Assembly: GCA_963729365.1 (NCBI GenBank)
Contig: CAVSNQ010000001.1
Span: forward strand, 1 to 64,000
DNA from: JASHPR01 sp963729365
GTDB taxonomy: Bacteria > Actinomycetota > Actinomycetes > Streptosporangiales > Streptosporangiaceae
Direction of reading: 5' to 3'
Length of the DNA stretch: 64,000 nt
Shown piece by piece: positions 26,041 to 33,875 of this stretch; position 1 is the first letter of the stretch, and each line of letters opens with the position of its first letter. The translations under genes were made by a program, and so were the position numbers. The notes under the pieces are model-generated. The model made no database searches, was not told where the DNA came from, and saw only the letters and a list, made by a program, of their open reading frames with translations.

Positions 26041-27633
26041 GTGAGTACGTTTACGTCTGAGCCGGGAACGCGGCTCGGCGGCCGGTACCGGCTTGAGGAC
26101 CGGGTCGCCGCAGCTGCGGGTTGGGCTGCCTGGAAGGCCATCGACGAGACGCTGGCCCGAGCGGTCACCGTGCTCACCTTCGCGCCTGGTTTCCCGAGCC
26201 TTCGCGAGGTGGTCACCGCAGCCCGGGCGGCGAGCCGGCTCAACGACTCACGGTTCGCACAAGTGTTCGACGTCGAGGACGACTGGGATCACGCTTACAT
26301 AGTGATGGAGTGGGCGGCCGGAGATTCTCTCGACGACATGCTCGCGGCCGGCCCGCTCGACGCGGCGCGCGGCGCCCGGATCGTGGCCGAGGCGGCCGAG
26401 GCGATGTCGGTGGCCCACGCCGCCGGCCTCGCGCACCTGTGCCTCAACCCGGATTCGCTGCGCTGGACCGCAGGCGGCGGCGTGAAGATCACTGGACTCG
26501 GCATCAACGCGGCGCTGACCGGCGCCAGCGCCGAGGACCCGGGCCTCGCCGATACCCGCAGCCTGGGCATGCTCCTCTATGCGGCGCTGACCGGGTGCTG
26601 GCCGGGCCCCGACTGCCCCAGCCTGCCGCCCGCGCCGCTCGCGGACGGGCTGCTCTGTAGCCCGCGGCAGGTCAGGGCGGGAGTGCCCGCCGTGCTCGAT
26701 GAAATCACCAGCCAGACCCTGATGCTCAAGGATGCCGACGGCAGCGTCGCGCTGACCACGCCGGGAGAGCTCGCCGCTGCCCTGCTGGCCGCCATCCCGC
26801 CGGTTCCGATTCCGCAGCTACCGCCGCCGGCGCCGTCGCCGCGGTCCCGAGGCGACGCCTACCGGCATAGCTCGCCGTCGGCGCGGCAGGACGAGTACCA
26901 GTATCCGGACGAGCGAGAGCCCGGGTACTGGACACCGGACGGCCAGCGGGCGCCGGCGCGTCCGCGGATGCGGGAGCCTGCCCCCGGGCGACGCGGGGAC
27001 GTGTCCCGGTCCAGGTCCGTCATCATCGCGGTCGTGGCGATTGTCATCGCCGCCGGGCTCGCGGCGATTGCCTACCGCTCGCTGCACCATGGCGGCAAGC
27101 CGACGCCGGGCTCGGCCACGCATCAGCCCACCCCGCCGCGGACCTCCTCGGCGGCAGGCACGCTCACGCCGGTCAGCGACCAGGCGTTCGAAGACAACCC
27201 CGCGGACGCCAACCTGGCGATTGACAACAGCGCGGCCACGGCCTGGCAGACCTACGAGTACATCGGCAACCCGGCTTTCGGCGGCCTGCAGCAGGGATCC
27301 GGGCTGATCCTCAACATGGGCCACTCGGTCAGGCTGAAGTCGGTGCGCGTCACGTTCGAATCGATTCCGGGTGCCGACGTTCAGATCAAGATCGGCAACC
27401 CGTCCGATCCCTCACCCCCGCAGAACGACCCGACCGTGGCCCAGTCGGTCGCCGCCGGCATGACGACCGTGGCCCAGCAGAATGACGTGACCGGGGCGGT
27501 CACGTTCTCGATCAACAGCAAGGCCAGCGGGCAGTACGTCCTGATCTGGTTCACCAGGCTGGCACCCATGGCCAACCACCCCAACAAGTTCCAGGGGGAC
27601 ATTTACAACGTCGTCGTGAACGGATCGGGCTGA
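26041..27633 (+). CDS. Membrane-anchored pseudokinase with discoidin-like extracellular domain
   Basis: 530 residues, GTG start. Residues 8-260 have the Ser/Thr kinase fold (GTRLGGRYRLEDRVAAAAGW, then HAYIVMEWAAGDSLDDML) but lack catalysis: the HRD-x-K loop reads HLCLNPDS, the DFG reads TGL and the glycine loop is degenerate. Then a Pro/Arg linker, one membrane helix at about 328-347 (VIIAVVAIVIAAGLAAIAYR) and a C-terminal region (365-530) resembling a carbohydrate-binding F5/8C fold (AIDNSAATAWQTYEY). In mycobacteria the pseudokinase is fused to MurJ and binds FhaA; here it is a separate gene after murJ, so the same regulatory role is likely. Confidence 0.85.
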   Translation: MSTFTSEPGTRLGGRYRLEDRVAAAAGWAAWKAIDETLARAVTVLTFAPGFPSLREVVTAARAASRLNDSRFAQVFDVEDDWDHAYIVMEWAAGDSLDDMLAAGPLDAARGARIVAEAAEAMSVAHAAGLAHLCLNPDSLRWTAGGGVKITGLGINAALTGASAEDPGLADTRSLGMLLYAALTGCWPGPDCPSLPPAPLADGLLCSPRQVRAGVPAVLDEITSQTLMLKDADGSVALTTPGELAAALLAAIPPVPIPQLPPPAPSPRSRGDAYRHSSPSARQDEYQYPDEREPGYWTPDGQRAPARPRMREPAPGRRGDVSRSRSVIIAVVAIVIAAGLAAIAYRSLHHGGKPTPGSATHQPTPPRTSSAAGTLTPVSDQAFEDNPADANLAIDNSAATAWQTYEYIGNPAFGGLQQGSGLILNMGHSVRLKSVRVTFESIPGADVQIKIGNPSDPSPPQNDPTVAQSVAAGMTTVAQQNDVTGAVTFSINSKASGQYVLIWFTRLAPMANHPNKFQGDIYNVVVNGSG

Positions 27634-27666
27634 CCCTGGCGCCTGGGGACGACGGGAGGGACGGCC

Positions 27667-28386
27667 ACGGAATACCACGACGCGGGCGGCACCCAGGCCG
27701 GGCGCGCCCTGCCCGAGCCGTGCGCGCCCGACGGCGAGCCGTCCGATGCGGAGCTGCTCCGCGAGCATGTAGCAGGCGACCGGGACGCGTTCGGGAAGCT
27801 GTTCCTGCGCCACCGCGACCGGCTCTGGGCCGTGGCCGTGCGTACCCTGTCCGACCCGGAGGAGGCCGCGGACGCCCTGCAGGACGCGATGATCTCGGCG
27901 TTCCGCCGCGCCGGAAGCTTCCGCGGCGACGCGGCCGTCACCACCTGGCTGCACCGGATCGTGGTCAACGCCTGCCTCGACCGGCTGCGCCGCAAGGCGG
28001 CGCGGCCCGCGGCGGGCGGGACGGACGAGCGCACCCTGGACCATCTGGCGGTCGGCCGCGCCGCGCCGGATCCGTCGTCGGAGAGCGATACCTCGCTGGA
28101 CGTGATGGCGGCGCTGCGCACCCTTCCTCCCGACCAGCAGGCGGCGCTCGTCCTGGTGGACATGCTCGGTTACCCGGTGGCAGACGCCTCCGAAATCCTC
28201 GGCGTGTCCCAGGGCACCGTGAAGAGCCGTTGTGCCCGGGGACGGGCCCGGCTGCTGCCGCGGCTGGCGCACCTGCGGCAGCCAGGCACGAAGCGGCCCG
28301 GCCCGGCCCGGCCGCGGGCCCCGGGGAACCGATCAGTCGCCGAAGACGTCCAACCTGCGCGGGAAGGGGGTGATGACCCGTCATGA
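27667..28386 (+). CDS. sigM: ECF RNA polymerase sigma factor SigM
   Basis: About 239 residues. Region 2: DAELLREHVAGDRDAFGKLF to DALQDAMISAFRRAGSFRGD. Region 4: LRTLPPDQQAALVLVDMLGY and ILGVSQGTVKSRCARGRARL. No ATG, GTG or TTG lies at the expected start. GGGAGGG at 27655-27660 is followed after six bases by ACG at 27667, so an ACG start (or ATG miscalled as ACG) best fits; the next GTG (27832) would delete half of region 2. The stop overlaps the anti-sigma start by four bases. In Streptomyces-like genomes this position is SigM, controlling envelope and redox genes. Confidence 0.85.
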   Translation, partial: TEYHDAGGTQAGRALPEPCAPDGEPSDAELLREHVAGDRDAFGKLFLRHRDRLWAVAVRTLSDPEEAADALQDAMISAFRRAGSFRGDAAVTTWLHRIVVNACLDRLRRKAARPAAGGTDERTLDHLAVGRAAPDPSSESDTSLDVMAALRTLPPDQQAALVLVDMLGYPVADASEILGVSQGTVKSRCARGRARLLPRLAHLRQPGTKRPGPARPRAPGNRSVAEDVQPAREGGDDPS

Positions 28387-29303
28387 CGCGGCATGTCAGC
28401 GCCGAGACACTGGCCGGGTTCCGGCAGGGCGACCTGAGCCAGCGCCGGAGGTCCCGGATCGGCGCGCACCTGGCCGGATGTAGTCGCTGCCGCGCGCTGA
28501 ATGAGGACCTCGCGGACGTCACGACGCTGCTCGCCACCGTGCGCCCGCCGCCCATGCCCGAGCATCTCGCGGCCAGGATCCAGACCGCGCTGGCCACCGA
28601 GGCGGCCAACCGGGTCACCGCGCCCGCCGGGAACCAGAGGGAGCAGGCCGCTCCCGGGCCCGGCTGGCGGCCGCACCTGCCGCACCTCGGCTCCCGGGTC
28701 GCGCTAGGCACCCTGGCCGCCGCGGCCGCACTGGTTCTCCTCGTCGGAGGCATATACGACATCGCCTTGCGCGGCGGAGGTTCCCCGACGTCGAGCGGCT
28801 CGGCGGCCAGCGAGCCTGCGGCCCGGCCGGCCGGCCAGTCGGCAGGCAACGGGGTCATGGCGCCTGCCGCGCCGGTCTTCGGGCCCGTCCTGCGGTACCG
28901 GCATGCCGGGCGCCAGCAGAGCGTCACCCCGATCACGACCGATACGGACTTCACCCCGGCCACGCTCAGCAGCCAGGCCACCGCGGCGGTCACCAGGTAC
29001 GGCTCGGCACTGACGCATGCCGGCCCGAACGCGGGCCCGGCCAGCCCGGAGGCGGCGCCTGGTAAGCGGGCCGCGGCGTTCGGGAACATAGCCCTGTCCG
29101 CCCTGGAGGGATGCGTCAACCGGATGGCGGCTGGAGAACTGGTGCTGCTCGTCGATGTGGCGCGCTACCGCGGAGCGCCGGCGACCATTATCGTCACGGA
29201 GCTGGCGGTGACTGGCCCGAGGCAGATATGGGTGGTCGGCCGGGACTGCTCAGGGTCACGCAGCGACGTGCTGACGCACGCCACCGCGACCGCCCCCGGC
29301 TGA
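28383..29303 (+). CDS. Membrane anti-sigma factor with zf-HC2 domain
   Basis: 306 residues. The zinc-binding anti-sigma motif HLAGCSRCRAL (His-x3-Cys-x2-Cys) sits at about 30-40. One membrane helix lies at about 108-130 (VALGTLAAAAALVLLVGGIY), and a long extracytoplasmic C-terminal sensor part follows. ATGA overlap with sigM implies translational coupling and 1:1 production. It most likely holds SigM at the membrane. The signal sensed is unknown. Confidence 0.88.
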   Translation: MTRHVSAETLAGFRQGDLSQRRRSRIGAHLAGCSRCRALNEDLADVTTLLATVRPPPMPEHLAARIQTALATEAANRVTAPAGNQREQAAPGPGWRPHLPHLGSRVALGTLAAAAALVLLVGGIYDIALRGGGSPTSSGSAASEPAARPAGQSAGNGVMAPAAPVFGPVLRYRHAGRQQSVTPITTDTDFTPATLSSQATAAVTRYGSALTHAGPNAGPASPEAAPGKRAAAFGNIALSALEGCVNRMAAGELVLLVDVARYRGAPATIIVTELAVTGPRQIWVVGRDCSGSRSDVLTHATATAPG

Positions 29304-29377
29304 GGCCCGGGCCCGGGAATCTCCGGGCCCCCGGAACTGTTGATGCCGCTGCGTGTTGCACAGAAGGGCAGCAAGAA

Positions 29378-30307
29378 GTGACCGACATCAGGGATGTCAT
29401 CATCATCGGGTCCGGGCCTGGCTACACGGCGGCGCTGTACGCGGCGCGCGCACGGCTGCACCCGCTGGTCTTCGAGAGCTCGGTGACGTCGGGCGGCGCG
29501 CTGATGAAGACCACTGACGTCGAGAACTACCCGGGCTTCCCCGACGGGGTGCTCGGTCCCGACTTGATGGACGCGATCCGCAAGCAGGCCGAGCGCTTCG
29601 GCGCCGAGCTGGTCGCTGACGATGTCACCGAGGTCGACCTGGCTGCGAGCCCTAAGGTCGTCACCGTGGGCAGCGACACGTACCTCGCGAAGACCGTGAT
29701 CATCGCTACCGGCTCCGGCTACCGGGAACTGGGCGTGCCCGGGGAAGACCTGCTGGCCGGGCACGGCGTCTCCTGGTGCGCGACTTGTGACGGATTCTTC
29801 TTCCGTGAGCAGGACATCGCGGTCGTGGGCGGCGGCGACTCCGCCATGGAGGAAGCCACGTTCCTGACGCGCTTCGCGCGTTCGGTGACCGTGATCCACC
29901 GGCGGGACTCGCTGCGCGCCTCCAAGATCATGCAGGACCGCGCCTTCGCCAACCCGAAGGTCAAGTTCGCCTGGGACAGCGAGGTCGTCGAGGTCGTCGG
30001 CACGGACCGGGTCAGCGGGGTGCGGATCCGCAACAGCAAGACCGGCGAGGAAAGCACGCTCCCGGTGACCGGCATCTTCGTCGCGATCGGCCACGACCCC
30101 CGCAGCGAGCTGTTCACCGGGCAGCTGCCCATGGACGACGAGGGCTACCTGCTGGTCGAGCAGCCCTCGACGCGCACGGCCATCGACGGTGTGTTCGCGG
30201 CCGGCGACGTCGTCGACCACATCTACCGGCAGGCCGTCACCGCCGCCGGAACCGGCTGCGCGGCGGCCCTGGACGCCGAGAGGTGGCTGGCGGACCACGA
30301 AACCTGA
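29378..30307 (+). CDS. trxB: Thioredoxin-disulfide reductase
   Basis: 309 residues from the GTG at 29378 (AAGGGCAGCAAGAA upstream); the frame extends left without homology. FAD motif VIIIGSGPGYTAALYAARA, redox pair Cys134-Ala-Thr-Cys137 in SWCATCDGF, NADPH motif VVGGGDSAMEEA and the C-terminal FAD motif GVFAAGDVVDHIYRQA. Uses NADPH to reduce thioredoxin, encoded 61 bases downstream. Confidence 0.96.
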   Translation: MTDIRDVIIIGSGPGYTAALYAARARLHPLVFESSVTSGGALMKTTDVENYPGFPDGVLGPDLMDAIRKQAERFGAELVADDVTEVDLAASPKVVTVGSDTYLAKTVIIATGSGYRELGVPGEDLLAGHGVSWCATCDGFFFREQDIAVVGGGDSAMEEATFLTRFARSVTVIHRRDSLRASKIMQDRAFANPKVKFAWDSEVVEVVGTDRVSGVRIRNSKTGEESTLPVTGIFVAIGHDPRSELFTGQLPMDDEGYLLVEQPSTRTAIDGVFAAGDVVDHIYRQAVTAAGTGCAAALDAERWLADHET

Positions 30308-30368
30308 CACCGGGAGCCGATCCCGGCGTCACCTAAACCCACTGAGGAAACGGAAGGAACTCTGCACC

Positions 30369-30692
30369 GTGGGCGCAACCAAGAAAGTAACCGACGCGAC
30401 CTTCGAGGCCGAAGTACTGAAGAACGACAAGCCCGTGGTCGTGGACTACTGGGCCGAGTGGTGCGGTCCCTGCCGTCAGGTCTCGCCTGTTCTCGAGGAG
30501 ATCGCCAGCGAGCACGCCGACAAGATCGACGTGGTCAAGCTGAACGTCGACGAGAACCCGGTCACCTCGCAGCGGTACCGGATCCTGAACATCCCGACGC
30601 TGAGCGTGTTCAAGGGCGGAGAAGTCGTCAAGGAGATCGTCGGGGCCAGGCCGAAGTCGGCGTTGCTCCGCGAACTCGCCGATTTCATCTAA
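30369..30692 (+). CDS. trxA: Thioredoxin
   Basis: 107 residues, GTG start. Active site WAEWCGPCRQ with Cys32 and Cys35, and the cis-proline in NIPTLSVFKGGEVV. Standard single-domain cytoplasmic disulfide reductase, co-transcribed with trxB. The sigM-anti-sigma-trxB-trxA order is conserved in actinomycetes. Confidence 0.96.
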   Translation: MGATKKVTDATFEAEVLKNDKPVVVDYWAEWCGPCRQVSPVLEEIASEHADKIDVVKLNVDENPVTSQRYRILNIPTLSVFKGGEVVKEIVGARPKSALLRELADFI

Positions 30693-30752
30693 TAGCAGGA
30701 CCCGGCCGCGCGGGGCCCGCTGGGTCCCGTGAGCCGGGCCGCAGGCCGGGCG

Positions 30753-31370
30753 CTACGCGAGACGGAGCGCCCGTTCCGGGGTCATCGAGCCGAGCAGGCG
30801 CTCCAGGGCGACCTCGACGTCTTCCCGCCAGGACAGCGCGGTCTTAAGTTCCAGCCGTAGCCGCGGGTAGCGGGCATGCTGGCGGACGGTCTTGAACCCG
30901 ACAGCGAGCAGGTAGTCGGCGGGAACCATGCAGGATGGCCCGTTCCACTTCAGGTCACCGAAGGCCTCGATGGCCTTCACCCCCCGCCTGGTCATGTCCT
31001 TGGCCACGCCCTGGACCAGCATCCGGCCCAGCCCACCGCCCCCGAACTCACCGAGCACGTGCGCGGTCATCAGCAGGACGGCGTCGGCGCTCACGGGGCT
31101 GGTCGGAAAGGCCACGGACCTCGGGACGTGCACCGGCGGGGCGTACATCACGTAGCCGGCCGGGACTCCGTCAACGTAGATGATCTTCCCGCAGCTTCCC
31201 CACTCCAGCAGCACCGAGGAGACCCAGGCCTCCTTCTCCAGCCCCGGGTCGCCCTCCTCGTGAGCGCGGGCATAGCTCACCGGGTCGAGTTCCCAGAAGA
31301 CGCAACGGCGGCACCTGGGCGGCAGATCACTGATGTTGTCCAGCGTGATGCTAGCGAGGCGGCGCGACAC
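30753..31370 (-). CDS. GNAT-like acetyltransferase conserved between trxA and parB
   Basis: 205 residues. The N terminus contains a CRRCVFWELDP Cys cluster (Cys-x2-Cys) rarely seen in GNATs. The acetyl-CoA region is FGGGGLGRMLVQGVAKDMTR, a variant of R/Q-x-x-G-x-G/A. The product is a conserved actinobacterial family located near trxA and parB. No substrate is known; the Cys pair may bind metal (inference). Confidence 0.8.
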   Translation of the reverse strand: MSRRLASITLDNISDLPPRCRRCVFWELDPVSYARAHEEGDPGLEKEAWVSSVLLEWGSCGKIIYVDGVPAGYVMYAPPVHVPRSVAFPTSPVSADAVLLMTAHVLGEFGGGGLGRMLVQGVAKDMTRRGVKAIEAFGDLKWNGPSCMVPADYLLAVGFKTVRQHARYPRLRLELKTALSWREDVEVALERLLGSMTPERALRLA

Positions 31371-31497
31371 TTGGCACCCCTGAGATCGTGGCAGCTGGTC
31401 TGATGCCGGGCGCCAGGGGCTGGGCGGCCGTCTCCCGGCGTTCCCCCTGACCCGTACCCCGACATCGTACCCACTCTGCGCTCGCTACGCTCAGTGA

Positions 31498-32559
31498 GTG
31501 ACTTCCGTACTGACACCTCCGCAGGCACCGCCCCGCAAGAGTTTCGGCAGCGACAACCATGCGGGCGCTCATCCGGCCGTCCTTGACGCCCTCGGCGCCG
31601 TCAGCCGGGGCGACGTCACCGCCTACGGCGATGACCCCTGGACCGAACTGGTCGCCGCCCGGCTGGCCGAGGAGTTCGATGCCAACGGCGTCTTCTTCGT
31701 CTTCAACGGCACGGCGGCCAACGTCCTCGGCATCAGTCTCATGCTGCGTCCGTACGAGGCCGTGATCTGCGCCGAGAGCGCCCACCTCAATGTGGATGAA
31801 TGCGGGGCTCCCGAGCGGATCACCGGCTGCAAGCTGCTCACGGTGCCGGCCGCCGACGGCAAGCTCACCCCGGACCTCGTCGCGACCCGCCTGAGCGGCC
31901 GCGGCGACGAGCACCGGCCGCAGCCGCGGGCGGTCGCCATTACCCAGGCGACCGAGGTGGGCACCTGCTACACGCTCGAGGAGCTGCGGCTGCTCGGCGA
32001 CTTCTGCCATGCCAGGGAGCTGCTGGTCTACCTGGACGGGGCCCGCCTGGCCAATGCCGCCGCGTATCTGGACTGCTCGCTGTCGGAGCTGGCGGCCAGC
32101 GTCGACGTGCTGAGCTTCGGCGGCACCAAGAACGGCGCCATGGGTGCCGAGGCACTGGTCGTGATGAACCCCTCGCTCGCGGCCGGGGTGCCGTTCCAGC
32201 GCAAGCAGCAGATGCAGCTGGCCTCCAAGATGCGCTACCTGGCGGCACAGTTCGGCGCGCTGCTCGATGAGCAGCTGTGGCTGCAGAACGCCCGGCACGC
32301 CAATGCCATGGCCCGGCGCCTCGCCGATGGCGTCGGCGGCATCCCGGGCGTCGGCCTGCGGCACCCGGTCGAATCGAATGGCGTGTTCGCGGTCTTGGAT
32401 CCCGAGCTGATCGAGCCGCTGCAGCGCGAGTGGAACTTCTATGTCTGGGACGCCGATGAGCACGTCGTCCGGTGGATGACCGCGTTCGACACGTCGGGGG
32501 ACGATGTCGATGCCTTCGTGGCCGCGATCCGCGCCGCGGCCGGCCCGCTCGCCACCTGA
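31498..32559 (+). CDS. ltaE: Low-specificity L-threonine aldolase (PLP fold type I)
   Basis: 353 residues, GTG start. SFGSDNHAGAHPAVLDAL is the family opening. The PLP lysine lies in SFGGTKNGAMGAEALV, with the cofactor Asp in LLVYLDGARLANAAA and substrate-site Arg in the same DGAR motif. Cleaves threonine or allo-threonine to glycine and acetaldehyde; related beta-eliminating lyases share the fold, so exact specificity is inferred. Stand-alone gene, divergent from the acetyltransferase. Confidence 0.88.
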   Translation: MTSVLTPPQAPPRKSFGSDNHAGAHPAVLDALGAVSRGDVTAYGDDPWTELVAARLAEEFDANGVFFVFNGTAANVLGISLMLRPYEAVICAESAHLNVDECGAPERITGCKLLTVPAADGKLTPDLVATRLSGRGDEHRPQPRAVAITQATEVGTCYTLEELRLLGDFCHARELLVYLDGARLANAAAYLDCSLSELAASVDVLSFGGTKNGAMGAEALVVMNPSLAAGVPFQRKQQMQLASKMRYLAAQFGALLDEQLWLQNARHANAMARRLADGVGGIPGVGLRHPVESNGVFAVLDPELIEPLQREWNFYVWDADEHVVRWMTAFDTSGDDVDAFVAAIRAAAGPLAT

Positions 32560-32603
32560 GGTCGAGACCGGACAGGCTGGCCCCCGGCACATACGGGCGC
32601 CAA

Positions 32604-32619
32604 TGTTTCACGTGAATCA
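32604..32619. promoter_or_regulatory. parS site (15 of 16 match)
   Basis: TGTTTCACGTGAATCA differs at one position from the consensus TGTTTCACGTGAAACA. It lies in the gap after parB and about 6.4 kb from dnaA, where ParB loading sites are expected. Confidence 0.85.
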
Positions 32620-32713
32620 TCGGCGCTGCGTCAGAGAAGGCAGGCACATCCCGGGGTCCGGCGGCGCCGGTATGGTGCCGGGCCCGAACGCGGCCGCCTA
32701 GTCGCCGTAGCGT

Positions 32714-33652
32714 TCAGGCGCTTTGCGACCGCGCCCAGCCGGGAGTCATCGTCCTGACGATCCGCTCCAGGTCCTCCAGCGAGGCAAACTCGACGACGAT
32801 CTTCCCCTTGCGCTGGCCGAGTTCTACCTTCACGCGGGTCTCGAACGCGTCCGATAGCCGGTCGGCCAGGTCCCTGAGCGCGGGAGCCACGGGCTTCGGC
32901 CTGGCCTCGTGCTGCCGGGGTGCCTTCGCGGCCTGGGCTCCGAGTGCGACGATCTCCTCCACGGCCCGCACCGAGAGTCCTTCCGCAACAATCCGGTGCG
33001 CGAGCTGCTCCTGGGCCTGCAGATCGTCCACGGCGAGCAGCGCCCTGGCGTGGCCGGCACTCAGCACTCCGGCGGCGACTCGCTTCTGAACGCCCGCGGG
33101 CAGGCTGAGCAGCCGGATGGTGTTCGAGATGTGCGGCCGTGACCGGCCTACCTTCCTGGCCAGCTCCTCATGAGTGGCGGAGAAGTCGTCGAGAAGCTGC
33201 TGGTAGGCAGCGGCCTCTTCGAGCGGGTTGAGCTGCTCACGATGCAGGTTCTCGATGAGAGCATCCCGGAGCAGATCGTCATCCGATGTCTCGCGGACGA
33301 TCGCCGGGATCTGGGCCAGGCCCGCAAGCTCGCATGCCCGCCATCGCCGCTCGCCCATGACGAGCTCGTAATGGCCGGGCATGATCTTGCGGACCACGAC
33401 GGGCTGCAGCAGGCCGACCACCTTGATCGAGGCCGCGAGTTCCTCGAGCGCATCCTCATCGAAGACCTGCCGGGGCTGCCTCGGGTTCGGCGTTATCGCG
33501 CCGACCGGTACTTCCTCGAAGTACGCCCCGACCACCCCGCCAGCCTGGCCTTCCGCGGCGGTGTACTGACCAGGATCGACGGACGCGGTCGGCGACGCGG
33601 TCGGAATGAGCGCCCCTAGTCCCTTGCCCAGTCCGCGCTTCTGCTGCGGCAT
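32714..33652 (-). CDS. parB: Chromosome partitioning protein ParB
   Basis: 312 residues. The N-terminal CTPase domain has Box I (NPRQPRQVFDEDALEELAAS), the C motif GERRWRA and ENLHREQLNPLEEA. The helix-turn-helix core is HEELARKVGRSRPHISNTIR, and a C-terminal dimerisation domain ends the protein. Binds parS, spreads as a CTP clamp and works with ParA to segregate origins. Separated from parA by an unusually long 223-base gap. Confidence 0.96.
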   Translation of the reverse strand: MPQQKRGLGKGLGALIPTASPTASVDPGQYTAAEGQAGGVVGAYFEEVPVGAITPNPRQPRQVFDEDALEELAASIKVVGLLQPVVVRKIMPGHYELVMGERRWRACELAGLAQIPAIVRETSDDDLLRDALIENLHREQLNPLEEAAAYQQLLDDFSATHEELARKVGRSRPHISNTIRLLSLPAGVQKRVAAGVLSAGHARALLAVDDLQAQEQLAHRIVAEGLSVRAVEEIVALGAQAAKAPRQHEARPKPVAPALRDLADRLSDAFETRVKVELGQRKGKIVVEFASLEDLERIVRTMTPGWARSQSA

Positions 33653-33875
33653 TGCCTCTCCTCGCTGTCCGCTCGCACATGCTCCGCGCGAGCTTCGCCC
33701 GGCCCGCCGGCCGACGGCATCTCGTCAGGGCAATCCTGCCAGGTAGCTGCCGGAAAGCAGACACCATCAGGTGAGGCTCAGCGCATGCGAGCCACTCGTA
33801 AGTCCCAAAGATACAGATAGAGACGATTATTGAAATTAGGATTCGATGTGACCGGCTGCTGCCCGCAACGGCCGG
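33653..33875. other. parA-parB spacer, AT-richer than its surroundings
   Basis: No gene. The parA-proximal third (about 33795-33850) is markedly AT-rich for this genome, with TATCTG- and ATTATTG-like stretches, and could hold a separate promoter for parB. No clear promoter elements could be assigned. Confidence 0.3.

Noticed and set aside
24630..26243. Leftward open frame of 537 codons opposite murJ and the pseudokinase start
   Set aside because: Arg/His/Asp-rich shadow; MurJ helices are clear on the plus strand.
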